In this document: piece after piece, positions 9,515-21,548 of the stretch | Layout of the letters: each line of letters begins with the position of its first letter | How positions within the stretch are numbered: the stretch's first letter is position 1 | NCBI GenBank assembly: GCA_900155495.1 | Contig: FTLJ01000514.1 | Coordinates: 43,422 to 107,421, forward strand | Source: Porogramme epimiltina | Taxonomy: Eukaryota > Basidiomycota > Agaricomycetes > Polyporales > Polyporaceae | Reading direction: 5' to 3' | DNA: 64,000 bases | Translations under genes and position numbers: made by a program | Notes under the pieces: model-generated | The model's input: only the letters and a program-made list of their open reading frames with translations | Told to the model about the DNA's origin: nothing | The model's database searches: none

Positions 9515-12500
9515 TTACTGCCCGTGGTATACTGCTGCACGCGCCTGCTGTGTCATCTGCAAGCGCATGATGCGGTCGTCTGACACCATCAGGATCTCGT
9601 CCCGGCCGGCGCCCTGCGGCGGTCGGGGAAGGTAGGGATTGGGGTACGTCTGCCCCGCTGGGCCCCCGTAACCATTCGAGCCCAACGATGTACGCCCATC
9701 TGGAGGTTGGAAGGGAGTGTACCCATAACCCTGCTGGTACGGTGTCTGGTAGTTGTTCGCGGAGTTCGTCGTAGATGGTGGAGTGTCGGCAAACAAGCAG
9801 CGGAGGTTGTTGCCCTGGATGATCTGGGACATCGACCCGGTCTCGACATGGCGAATCTCGACGAACGTGGGCTCGAAGGCGAGCACGTAGGGGTAATGCA
9901 GCGCTGATAACGTCGTGAGTGACGTCAAGGAAGGGACCTTACTCCGAGACGTACCAAAACCGGTGGGTGAGCCTTCCCAATGAACCATGAACTCCTTTCG
10001 GGAGCGCCATCCCGTCTTGTTGACGTAGAAGGCGAACTCTGGATAACGAAACTATCAGTGACTGCATGTTGGGATAGGCAAGGGTCGCACGCACCGTCGT
10101 AACAGAGAAGGAATTCGTTATCTATTCGATAGATCGCGAGCGGCCTCAAGTTCTCCCTCTTGTGCACGAACTCAAGCGACTGATCTGCCGGGTCCAGCAG
10201 ACCTTGCGTATCGAGCGTGTCGAGATCGACGATCTCGAAGCCGTTCGTGCACCCGACGCACAGCTTCGTCTTCAGGAAGTGAATCGAGCTTGACTGCAGC
10301 GGGATGTAGAACTCCTGTAGATCCGTCGCAGATCATGTCAGTTCTCGCCTTCTTCCGGCATTCTATCAGGCCGGCTACTCGCCTTGAACACCCGCAGCGT
10401 ATCGTTGCCGCCCTGCAGCAATTTCCGGAACGTTGGCTTCGCTCGACCCCGAATGTGCTGGTCGATAGGCTCCAGCGTCTTGATCGTACTCGACAACGGG
10501 CTCGACTTGACAACGCACACCAGCGTCTTCCCCAAGCAGACACCGGCTTTGAAGAACGAGATGTGTGAGGCTATCCGCTTCGCACGCTTGAGGCCAGACA
10601 ACGGATCCATGGGGTCTAGTGCGTCTAGTGGGAATGTGATCACTTGTCGCTCTGTCGAGGAGCGAAAGTGGCGTTAACGTGGGCCTGAAGCACGAGGGAT
10701 TCATCTCCGCGCACCTGACAGGACAATCAACAGCTGGTAGTCTTCCAGAATGTCGACCTGGGCGACGTCCTTCAAAGCAAGGACCTTCACCGGCTCGCGG
10801 TTGCGCTCCATCAGATTGGACAGGTAGACACCATCGTCCGTACCGTATACGGCCTTCTTGCCCTGATCTGTACACAAACCGACATATTCAGCGACACTCT
10901 AGGAGCTAAAGCGGCGAACGTACAGAACGGAGCTGCACAGTTCACCCGGTTCACGCCCAAGAAGAACCCTTCACTCAGCGTGACAGTCTCGAACACGTTG
11001 CTACGCTCGCGCATCGCGTCCTGCTGTTTCTGGATGTTCTCCACCCATTTCCGCTGGCTCACGTACGTACTTGCCCAGAGCGTGATCTGGTAGTACTTGC
11101 GGCCCAGGTGCACGAATGTGACCGAGAAGCCACCTTTGGCGTCCTTGACGGGCACGACGGGCGCATGAGGCGAGTTCTTGATCAGCTGCTTTTGTCGGGC
11201 ATTCATCGGCTTCTGGTTCTGCAGCGCATAGTCGTCTGGGGCGGAGACGAGCAGAAGCTCGAGTGGGATCGGCTACGTGAAAGACCGGTGAGTCGTGGTC
11301 TGGTGCCGTAGAGCGCAGTGTGCCATACCCGTCGGTAGACCTTGTACTGCTCCACTTTGCTCTTTGGCTTGACCATGAGAAGCGCGTGATCGAACAGGAA
11401 TACCATGAGATCGCCGCTGTCACCCTGCGCGTTTCCACGCTTCCCGAGTGCACCCTTGTAGATGAGCTCGCGGCCTTCCTCCTTGAGCCGGAGGTCCTGC
11501 ATGGGCATATCAACAACGTGCGCGGGCCCTCAGAAAAGCGAAGCGTAACTCACCACTTGCTCACCAGGGCGGAAAACGAGCTGCTGGTCGAGCTGCAACA
11601 GGTTGAACCTATTCTCTGCCTTGCCCGTCTCCGAGTTGACAGCCTTCAGGAACTCGCGGACGACCTCGACGACCTTCGGTAGCGCCGTTTTGTCCGGGTT
11701 GTCCTCGGGTGTGTGCTTCAGAACTGCCTCCAACAGGAGTGGGTATCTCGCTAGACGTGTTGTCGGTTTAGTGAGATAACCGTTCAACTCGAGTTTCCGG
11801 CTTTCTGGCCGTCTCTCTGTCTCCTCGACGAATCGCGCGAACGCGGGGTTGGCGCTCTTCTCCTTCTCGAACTCGTACTTGCCATACAGCTGGTGAGCGC
11901 CGTACGAGACGAACGGGTGGAAGTGGGGTGCAGACTCGAGGAAGATGTCGCCAATCTGCTCGACGACGGCATAGGACTTTTGCCGTTTGTTGAGCGCGTC
12001 GCGCAGGCGTGTGTTCACAGCGATGATGTCGTGGACATTCCAGAAGACCTGCTCGAGGAAGTCTTGCCGTCGTTCTTCAGGAATGATGTCCGACTCCTTC
12101 AGCGGCTTGTACCACAGCTAAAAGAAAGGCATCGTCAGCAAACAAACGTCGATATCAATTGAAGGACATACGTCTCGCAAGTACTCCATGTCCCGCACGA
12201 AGTCGCGCTCGGTATAGATGACCTCGTTGATCGCCTCCTGGCGCTTCTTCTCCTGGTCCGAAACACTTGCGACGACTTCCGCAGGCACGGAGTGGATCCA
12301 AAGGGTGCCTGGTTCCTGTCAACGCCGCATCCCAAATAGATCTATCTGAGTGCCAGAGCCAAGCATGAACATAACTGCGCCATACCACAAGGTCGCCCAA
12401 GCTCTCCCGACTGATCTGCTTCTTCAGCTCTCGCTGCGGCTTCATGTTCAAGCGCGCTTGCTGCTCGAGCCTTCGCGGGCATGCAATGGAGTAGCACAGC

Positions 12501-14485
12501 TGGTCGCGCGTGCACGTCGGAGAGTAGCAGTCCGTCAGCAGCGTGAACACGCCCGTCGGGAGCGGCACGTCGTCAGACGAGATAGACCCCGCCCTTGGTC
12601 GCGTCACAGGTGACGCTGCTGCGACAGACGGTGACGGCGACCCCGAGCGCGACTTCTTCTCAGACGACTCGTCCCCCGCCTCTGCTGACGGTGTCGGGCT
12701 CTCCTTCGTCGCACCGTCGTCGCTGTCAGCGCTGCCGATGAGGGGCTGGCCCGTACCGCCAAGCGCCTTCAAGAGCTCCTCGTGTTCCGGCGGGACGTTG
12801 GCGAGCTCGCCAGAGACGAACGGGCTGGGCAACTTGGTGCGGAACTGGTACAGGTCGTGCGAGCTGTCCCGCAGTCGATGATCGTACGTGACCGCGTGGA
12901 AGAACTTCTGCGCGTCGAGTGCGCGCCCGAGGAGGAGCGCGAGGTTCCGGTCCGTCGTCTTGATGATGTACGCGATCGTGTCGACCGCTTCGCGTCCGTC
13001 AAACGACTCTTTGTACGTCAGGCCGTCCTTGATGCGATCCCCGAGCTGGAGCCGCGTCTTGAACGCTTCGGCGACGCGCGAGAGAAGCGCGGGGTATACG
13101 ATGGGCGCGCGTCTCGGACGGGGCGCCGCCGAGTCGCGTCCCGACGCAGCGGCGGAGGGTACTGGAGGACGGCCTGCACGTCCCGACTCGATCATCGCCC
13201 GGACATGAGGGGACATCGCGGCAGACATGGACTGGGAGCGGTCTCCGGTGCCTCGATTGCGATGGAACTGGCCAGGCATCGTCTTCGCGGATTCGGACGA
13301 TCTGCGGCCATATGGCGCGGAGTGAACGGGAGCGGGGCCGGCGGCGTGATTGCCATGAGTGGTTTGTGGCTCGTCAACCAGTGTGGACGATGCGGGTGAT
13401 AGACTAACCCCGGCGGCGTGTGCGGAAGCGAGCGCGGTGTCAAGTTGGAGAGGGTAGGGGCGCGACGACGACGACGGAGGGAACATGCCGCCATTAGTGA
13501 AGTCGCCACTGCCTCCGGGGGTAGACGAGACGGACACGCGCGATCGCATGCTGTTGGGAGTGGACATACGATGGGGCTTGCTATATGGGAGCTCACTGAG
13601 GTCCTCCTCCAATCCGGAGTCGCTGGGGGGTGTGACCTCCGTGCTCGCGCTGCTCTCCATCCCGTTCAAGCTAAAGTCCAACCCGAGCCGCCCATCGTCG
13701 GATTCGAACTGCATGCTGATCTGAGGGAGAGCCTCGGGGACCTTGTCGAGGGAAGGCGGCATCGTCTGCGCGGACTGGGGGCGAGGTCCCCTCGGGCCAC
13801 TGTGGTAGGGTGCGGGTGCGGGTGCGGAAGGGGTGGGGGATGGCAAGGGTTGATTGTTCTGCTGCTGCTGCCTCTGCGGCTCCTGCTGGGCCCAGCTCTG
13901 CTGTTGTCCCATCGAGCCGTTGGTGCGGTAGACTTGCGCCTGGTAGGCCTGGGCGGGGGTGAGACCGGCCTGCGTGAGCTGCTCGAGCTCCGGGTCGGGA
14001 GGCTCCTCCGGGAGCGGGGCAATTACGCCCGGGGAACTGCAGATTGAGCGGGCGCGACTGACGACGGAGGGCGGGGCGAGGGAGGAGGCGTAGGCGTACG
14101 GCTGCTGCTGCTGCTGGGGATAATGGGGGTGTTGAAAAGGGGATTGGGTGGGGTGGGGCGACTGGGACGCGGGGGAGTTGGAAGGGTAATATGACTGCCG
14201 GAACGTGTTCGGCGGGGCCTGCTGCTGAGGGTACTGGCCCGAGGGCGTCCGGAACGAGGACTGCGATGTCCTGCGGTCCAGCTGCGCCTGCGATGCGTTT
14301 GGCTGGTAGTAGGGGTACGGCTGCCCCGCCTGCTGGAGATATGGCTGCTGCTGGTACGAGAGCGGCGACGGGGGGAACTGGCCTGGGGGATGGAGCTGGT
14401 GGTGGGTTGCGCTCGGCCGGCCAAAGATGGATTCGTAGGCGGCGTTGCGCTTGTCGGGCCTGCGGGGGCCCATGGGCCGGTCCAT
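9515..14485 (-). CDS. ROM2: Rho guanine nucleotide exchange factor (DEP-DH-PH-CNH)
   Basis: Activates Rho1-type GTPases at the plasma membrane to drive cell-wall synthesis and integrity signalling. Ten exons on the minus strand: 14485-12386, 12315-12172, 12117-11554, 11496-11329, 11272-10924, 10867-10715, 10651-10383, 10314-10095, 10038-9955, 9903-9515; phases agree and give 1,479 aa. The first ~450 residues are Gln/Pro/Ser-rich and disordered. A DEP domain follows (KDGLTYKESFDGREAVDTI), then DH (from EAINEVIYTERDFVRDMEYL to RYPLLLEAVLKHT), PH (GRELIYKGALGKR, VFLFDHALLMVKPKS) and a C-terminal CNH domain (VYGTDDGVYLSN, KLCVGCTNGFEIVDLDTLD). The start is the Met before DRPMG; an in-frame ATG 150 bp upstream would add a low-complexity leader. 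Intron 7 uses a GC donor. SEC1 lies just upstream in the same direction. Confidence 0.93.
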
Positions 14486-14855
14486 GGCGGCCAGAGTGGC
14501 GGAGGACGGCGGCAGCGGCGAGGAGGACGTCGAGGGCGACGAGCAAGTGGTACAATCCGCTAGGCGCCGGCGCGAAGGTCGCGCCCAGTGCCGCCGTGAC
14601 CCCGGGGAAAGTGACGTTACGAAATCACCGGTCACACCCTGACGTCGGTGGCCATCCCGGCCACCGCCATGCGGTCCCCTTCCATGTGCTGATCCTCATT
14701 CCTGATTCCTCGCTGTCCGAGACTGTCCGCTGTTTCCGTGGTATACCGCCCGCATTACATCTCGGGATATACGAACAAATAAGATACTCTTACACCGCCC
14801 TCCCTTCCGTGCCCTCGTATTCCTTCCACAGTCCAACAGTCCATCCCGATGTCCC
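14486..14855. other. ROM2 promoter / SEC1 3' region
   Basis: A 370-bp gap between two co-oriented minus-strand genes. It must hold the SEC1 3' end and the ROM2 promoter. No clear TATA element was found. Confidence 0.6.
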
Positions 14856-17800
14856 TCAGAACCGCAGGAACCCGCGCTTCTTCTTCTTCTCCTCGGTGTA
14901 CGTCCCACTGTTGCTGTAGTTGCTACCCGTACTAAGGTTCCCACCTGCTGACATCGGAACTGCGGACGGCGCTGGGCGGGCGAGCCGCCCGCTCCCGGCG
15001 GCAGGTGATGGCGCGGGGGCCGGACGCTGCGGTGCTGGCGCGTCGCGCGAGAAGTACTTCTGGTCGTAGACCTCCTGCGCTGAACGCAGAGGCGCGCCGG
15101 ACTCGGGCAGTCCATTTGGCATCGAGCGAGACCCTACACCACCCATCTCGAGCACCTTCAGATCGTCCATAAATTCCCGTGGCGTGACCGTGTGTGTCGA
15201 GCCTATTCCGCGATTAATTGCCCGACCGCATCGGCAAAGGCCAACGCGAAAACAGCGCAGAGTGAGCCAGGGTCGCCATCGGGGCGCGAAAAGAGAAACG
15301 TGTACGCACCGATGATGATATCTTTGTTCAGACTCTTCGAAAGAAGATACGCCTCACGCATCTCCGAATACGTCATACCGCCGGCAACAAAAACCATTAT
15401 CCGCTGCCGAGTGTCGTTTTGCGTACCTGCGCCCCGAGTGGCCTTGTGCCAACTAGGCTTTTGGCTACGCAAGGACACCGCAGGTTGCACCGGAGGGGTT
15501 GCCGAACGCAAGCTGCTAGCAGCCGAGGATACTGATGGCGAGTCTTTGACATACGGGAAAAGGGTCGGATCCAGCTTGTTCGCAACGTGCTCCTGTAGAA
15601 AGTGTCTAGGCATCAAACGTTGCTCAGCAATATGTCGTCATACCTCGAGGACCGTCCGCAGGACTGGCTTGTATCGTGAGAGCTCATACTCTTCGTCGTT
15701 GTTAGTCTTTTGCTTGAGTTTCTTCTTCGTATCTTTGTCACCGGATTGCTATTCCCACCTTCAGAACGGGCTAGAAGACCAACGACGCAATGTATGACGT
15801 GACCCACCCTGCTTATCCGCACGCCCAGCTGCACGAGTGCGTTGACCGCATCTTGCTCCGCCATCGTGAGGCGGGCATGCTGATACAGTCGCCTTCGATC
15901 TTCGTCTGGCACGCCGTCGCGGTGCTGGATGTAGAGAGCGATGATCCGGACTTTATTCATGTTGCTGTGGAGGCGAGGGCAAGTAGGATCACGGGACGGG
16001 GAATGCCGAAACGGCGACACATCCTCGCTACGTCAGTGGAAAACCCCAAACGTCCCTGAATGTCATGACACGTACACGACATCGCGGCTGTCTAGTAGGG
16101 GGACCATCTCCTCGACAAGCGTTTTCGGTGTTTTACCCTCGGCGGTTACGCCAGTGGCGCAGTTCTACCTTAATCAGTACAGAGTGTGAATGCAGATACG
16201 GTGCGTACATACCTGCTCAACGTTGGCAACAGCCGGTAGCTTATCTCGTTCGAAGATACCCATGCACTCCTGTGCCATACTTAGGTGCAGCGAGAACTAG
16301 AACCCCGATCCCAGATGAGGAGCCGCCGAAGCACATCCAAATTTATCCTTACCTTGTCCCTCTGTTCCTGATATTGGGGTAAGTTGGCCAGGAGATCCTT
16401 CATATCGTTCAGGCTCGCTGCGCCATCTCTGGGAGCCAGGCGTCATCGATACTGTGGTCAGTGGAGATGCAAGCCATGACGTACCCCTTAAACCCCGCGT
16501 TGTCCTGTAAAAACTGGTTGAAGTCCGCCATGAGCTTGTCGATCGCCTCGCGCATGTGCATGTGCCGGATCTCCGTCCACACGTTATCGGCATCTGAGAG
16601 CGTCGCGACCTTGTCCTCCGCCCCAACCTGGGTCTGGAACTTGTACCTGAAAGTTCGAAGCCTGAGCTTCTCCTCCTGCTGGGAGCCGTGCCTGGGCTGC
16701 GCACCTGTATGACGTCCCATCCTCGATGGGCAGCAAATCGTTCGCCATCGCCTGGTACGTGAACTCGTGCAGCAGGGGCGCGACCGTGTCCATCGCCCTG
16801 TCCGTCACGATCAGCGTTCCGCGCGGCCGCACCGGGTCCGCGGGCTTCGGGAAGTCGGGGTTTGCCTTCTTGTGTTCGTCAAGGTTCTGCTGCACCATGA
16901 ACGCAAGCACTTTCGCGACGTAATCACCTTCCACGCTCTCGTACGCCCGTGCATCCTGTCCCCGCGCCAGGTTCGTCCGCCACCGGCCACTGCCTTCCGT
17001 TGGTGGGGGCGGCCGCGTACTGGCATGTGGCTGAAGCGGTCCGAGAGGTTGATGGTGGGAGGGAATATAGTATCGGATGTAGGGATACTCATTCAGTGTA
17101 ACGCATACGTTGGATATCTGTGGGGCACTGCTTAGGCACCGAGCATGCTGCAGCTCAACAGAAACTCACCATTCGACTCATGAAGCGAAGCTCCTCATTC
17201 AACCTGTCACGCCACGGCTTGAAAGACGTCTCGCTCCGTGGTGAACTGTAGATGTTGAAGAATACGCCGGGGTTGCGGACAGAGAAAGCCTGAGCCTCAG
17301 TAGCTTGTATGTGCTTAGGTCAATACTCACACGAGATGCTTGGAATAGATCACAACATACCCCAGAAGTTTAGGAAGAGTTCTTGGAGCGCCTTCAGATA
17401 TGGTTCCGCAGGGGATGACGTCAAACGTTCGAATAACTGCTCAGGCAATCCTTTGTAGCAGCGTCAGATCCCTCCAATGCGCGCGGACAGACAGAACACC
17501 CCCAGGCAACCCTAACAAGAGCGACAACATACCATCGAGGAAGAAGAGGTGTGCACCCGCGTACTGCTGATTTCCGCCGGAGAAGTCACGGATGATGCGG
17601 TCTACATTCTGAGATGTCGCCATGAGGAGGTACATAGCCTCTAGTCCCGGCTGAGGCTCGCGGTGGCTGGTGATAGATTCGATTTCTGAGAGAAGGCGGT
17701 GCAAAGTTGTCCGACGGTGAATTGTGGCATTTGTAGTGCGGAATTGAGGGAACCATGATTGCAGAGAGAGGCACGCACGCAGATGTGGTGGTCAAGAAAG

Positions 17801-18099
17801 TCCCAGCACGCAGTCCGCGCGTGGCAGATAGAATGCGAGCAAGATGAGTATATGCAGTGTATACGACACAGACAACGACGTACGGGTGACATTCTCCTCC
17901 AAGACATCGAATTGCTTAAGCACGGAGCTCAGAAGACGCTGCGAATGCTCATCCACGACAAGGATCTTCCATCGGCCTGGGGGGTTTACGGAGCGGATCG
18001 CCTCCAGAAACTCTAGTGCGGGACGTGCATAAGCTAGCTGGCGCCACGGGCAGCAGTCGGCCGCGACGCACTGGACTTGACCGTCTGGATGAGCGACAT
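14856..18099 (-). CDS. SEC1: Sec1/Munc18 family exocytosis protein
   Basis: Binds syntaxin-type SNAREs and promotes fusion of secretory vesicles with the plasma membrane. Fourteen minus-strand exons: 18099-18072, 18012-17884, 17685-17533, 17450-17361, 17303-17170, 17117-16705, 16646-16485, 16428-16353, 16296-16213, 16164-16076, 15964-15808, 15748-15644, 15592-15310, 15202-14856; phases agree and give 749 aa. Family landmarks in order: MSLIQTVKSKFLEAIRS, ILVVDEHSQRLLSSVLKQFD, HLFFLDGLPEQLFERLTSSP, LIVTDRAMDTVAPLLHEFTY, FKGDGAASLNDMKDLLANLP, and IMVFVAGGMTYSEMREAYLL near the end. A Pro/Ser/Gly-rich tail ends in KKKKRGFLRF. The first exon is only 28 nt. An apparent frameshift near 16420 disappears once a 56-nt intron is recognised (16484-16429). 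Confidence 0.95.
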
Positions 18100-18554
18100 C
18101 GGCGGCGGGTTATTTCGTAGTTACAAGATGCGAGGTACTAGATGAGGAGGAGGCGGGGTGCAGTGGGGCAGGTTCCGTCTGAGCGTCGAGCAGCTGTGGC
18201 TTGGGGAACGCAGTCGAGCTCCGTCGCCCTCGTGCTTCACGGATTCGGGTGGCGGTACATCGCCATCCGGCGATCTGCGCGGCGGCCTCCGTCGCACCCG
18301 GCCCGGACGCCTCAGCCGTGCACCCGGACCATGCTCGGACTTACTCCCGGGTTACGCGTAGCCACTGACGACCATTAATGCGCCCGCAAAGCGCACGAAG
18401 CACCCGTCGCGACGACGGACAGAACGTAGACGAAGAAACGCGTGTGATTACTGGGACCGGTATATGGTTGTCCAGTCGAGATGAGTAGAAGTAACAAATC
18501 CAAAACGTAGTCCGCTAGCTCCCCGCACGTCTACGGTAACCATGCCAGGACAAC
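18100..18554. other. SEC1 promoter / chitin deacetylase 3' region
   Basis: About 450 bp between two co-oriented minus-strand genes. No coding sequence is recognised. Confidence 0.6.
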
Positions 18555-20499
18555 TCATAGTGAGCTGGCGAAGGCGGCAACGACAGCGGCCGCAGCAACG
18601 CTCGCGAACGCAGACGACGGGATGCGCAGGCCCGCAGCGCCGCTGCTGTCCGTAGCAGCACCGCTCGAGCTTGTTGAGCTGTTGCTGCTGGTCGAGTTAG
18701 AGCCAACAATGTCCGTCTGCGCAGTCTCCTTGTACATGTCGTACGTCGGAATGCTCAAGCATTCACCAATAGCCTTGAGCTGTGATATACCAGGTATGAG
18801 CCACCGCAGCTTGGGAATCAAAGATTTACGTACCGTGAAGGCCGGGTCGTGCTTCCGCGCAGCATCAAGCGTGTAGCCAACAGCGAGGTCAACGGTAGTC
18901 TCGAAGAGGTCATGCTCCAAGACAATGAAGCTATCGCGCACCGCACCATCAGCACGCGTGTTATAGACTACCACGAACCGATCACGCTTACCCAGTATCG
19001 ATGAGCGTAGCGTTGCCGAGCAGGCTCTGGAAGATGCTGAACTGCTGCTCGCCAGTGTAGGTGCCGTCCTCAACACGCCAATCTGCACGCATGTTCAGCG
19101 CATGGGCAACGAATACGTGTTAGTGGACGTACCATTGGTGTCGAACGGACCACCAGGACCGCGAGTCCAGATGACGGGCTTGAGGCCCATCGCGTTCGAG
19201 ATCGCGCGAACGCGGTTATCTGTGAAAATTGTCAGGACTTCGCTCCTAATATCATGAGAACGACGTACCGATATCACCAAACGGCGGGCGCATGGTCGTA
19301 GGCGTCACGCCAAGAACAGTCTGGATTGCTTTACGCGTCCAGCCAAGCTCAGCGACGATCTGCTCGTTCGTCATCGTCGTGAGGGCCTAAGCACCGTTAT
19401 TGTGAGCAATAATTACGACTATATCCGTGTAACGAAATACGTACGTGGTGCGACCAGGTGTGGACGGAAATCTCATTGCCCATCATGTACTCGGTGATGA
19501 GGGTATCGGGGAAAGAGACCACACGCGAGCCGACGACGAAGAACGTCGCCTTCATGTCGTTGTCGTCAAGGAAATCCAGAATCTTACTGCAATGGAAATC
19601 ATGTTAGTGCTGGAGCAGGAAGAAGCTAGGGATAACCACTAACGGAGCTATAAACGAACGTCAGTACGTTGTCCTCCAGCACTCGGAAACAGTGTACTCA
19701 CTGTAAGGGGCGGGGCCATCATCGAAACTGACACCCCAGGTCAGCTTGTCAGGGCAGGAGGTGATATCGGTGGACGCAGTGTATCCACCGCACGTCCACC
19801 ATCCGCGCTCCTCGGCCTCCGCAGCAGCATCAGGATCGCCCGCGCAGGTGTTGTCCTTCGTAGGGCTGAAGTCGGGGATGTCTACACCGTCGAGCTCCTT
19901 CAGCCACTCCTTCACTTCGTCGGAGTCTGTACGATGCACATGCAATGTCAACTCTGCTCCTCATCAACGTCCCTGAGAACAAGACGCACCAGTAGGAGGG
20001 ATCTTGTCGAGTGCGGGCCAGTCAGCAGAGCTGAAGACGACTGTAATCCACGTCGCGCATGAGCACAAGACCCATACCACGACCAAATCCATAGCTAGAA
20101 CGTACACTTCGTGGGCAGGGCAGGGGCACCCGAGTACGACGGGGTCGCGCCCGCTGCGAAGGTAGAGCGAAGGGAGGGCGTGGCACCCGCAGGCATGCCA
20201 GAGGTGATGCTAGCGAGCGCGGGGACATTGTAGCTGCCCGTACCGGAGGGCGCGACGGTGTTCGATGTGGTCGCGGCCGCGGACGTCGTGGAAGCCGCAG
20301 AGGTGGTGCCAGCGACGGAGCTCGTTGCGGCCACGCTGGACGACGACGACGACGCGCCGACGGCGGAGTCGGAAGAGGCGACCGAGGCAGACGTTGCCTG
20401 GCGCTTCGCGAGGTTGTGGTGGTGGACGTTGTGAGCGTGAACCAGCTCCAGGGAGAGCGAGGCTACGAAAAGAGTGGACAGCGCGGGGAGGGCGAGCAT
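18555..20499 (-). CDS. CDA: Chitin deacetylase, GPI-anchor type
   Basis: Removes acetyl groups from cell-wall chitin to make chitosan. Ten minus-strand exons: 20499-20106, 20040-19990, 19926-19702, 19647-19644, 19586-19445, 19386-19269, 19219-19133, 19082-18992, 18930-18834, 18779-18555; phases agree, 477 aa. It has a signal peptide (MLALPALSTLFVASLSLELV), a Ser/Thr/Ala-rich linker, then the NodB polysaccharide deacetylase domain. Catalytic and metal motifs are SFDDGP, HTWSHH, MRPPFGDID, and IVLEHDL near the end. The tail is Ser/Thr-rich and ends in a hydrophobic Ala-rich segment, typical of GPI attachment. The fourth exon is only 4 nt; it is needed to restore the family sequence FDDGPAPYTPKILDFLD. 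It lies next to SEC1 and ROM2. Confidence 0.92.
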
Positions 20500-21548
20500 G
20501 GCGTTGCGTGTGCGTGTGCGTCACGGACGTGTGCTGTAGGGCTCGAGGAGGGGGAGGGTCGCAAAGGGGCGCAACTCGCGATGCGACGTATCGAACAGAC
20601 GGGAGGGGGATGCCAGATGGCGAGTTGAAAGGAACGGCTTGGATGAAAATGAGAGACGGTGTCGAACAGAACGACGAGGGTGAGGACAAATGCAACAGGG
20701 CGAGACCACGACGCGCTTGCCGAGAGCCGACAACAACGCCGATGTCTTGGCGGAGGAGCCCGTTCTTGACGAGGGTGCATCCAGTCGATCAAACCCCCCC
20801 GTTTCATTGCCTCCTCCTTGCTGTCCCAGCTCCCCGTCTCACTCCGTGTTCTACTCAGGCCCTCCTTGAGCGTTGTGTATGCCCTCGCGTTGACATGATC
20901 TACTCATTGTTCAGCATTGGGTGCACTGAGACCACCGAGGCCTACCTTTGGAGCGGGTTTGAGGACATTCATCGGCTACGCTTGGCGAGTCTTGGCAGGG
21001 CAAAATGTTTCCATCCGAAGGCGCTCAGGCGGCCTATCTAAGGGGCCCCAGTCACGTGCATAGGAAGTCTCCAGCTGTCTGGCGATCTCGCCCTGGGGAC
21101 CTTTCAAGCGCGGCACGGTCTTTCTCGGGATGCCAGGGAAAGTTTGAACGTGTCGGATACATTTCCAGGCAACGTCATGCTGGGAGCGCGACAAGTATGA
21201 TTCGCGGAGTAAGTATGACTTCGCAATGCTGCCATAATATCCCCCCAATCATCACACCCGACTCCCAACCATGTGCGCTGTGCAAATGCCAACGATGTAT
21301 GTACAGCATGCGGAGTACCGTTCGAGTCGAGGGACCAAGACATTATTCAACCTCAATTTCCGGAACGACGCCATATCCACAGCTCCCTAATATAGATCCG
21401 ACGGATTAACCTCAAGGAGGATGCGATGTAGTGATGTCATGCTATATTTACAACCCACGCCGGGCACAGTATCCCGGGAAAATGCTGTGCGATGAGCTTG
21501 GAACCCTAATATTTGAAGTTACGCGAGCAACCCAAAACCACCACCGCG
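20500..21548. other. Intergenic: chitin deacetylase promoter side
   Basis: About 1 kb upstream of the chitin deacetylase start and downstream of the next minus-strand gene. Open frames here are short and lack splice or motif support. No TATA box stands out. Confidence 0.55.

Noticed and set aside
12782..13399. Long plus-strand frame in the RhoGEF region
   Set aside because: Antisense to the well-supported DEP-domain exon. Composition follows from GC-rich codons on the other strand.
16410..16440. Apparent frameshift in SEC1
   Set aside because: The frame breaks only if the sequence is read through. A 56-nt intron (16484-16429) joins FKG to DGAASLNDMKD and restores the family sequence.
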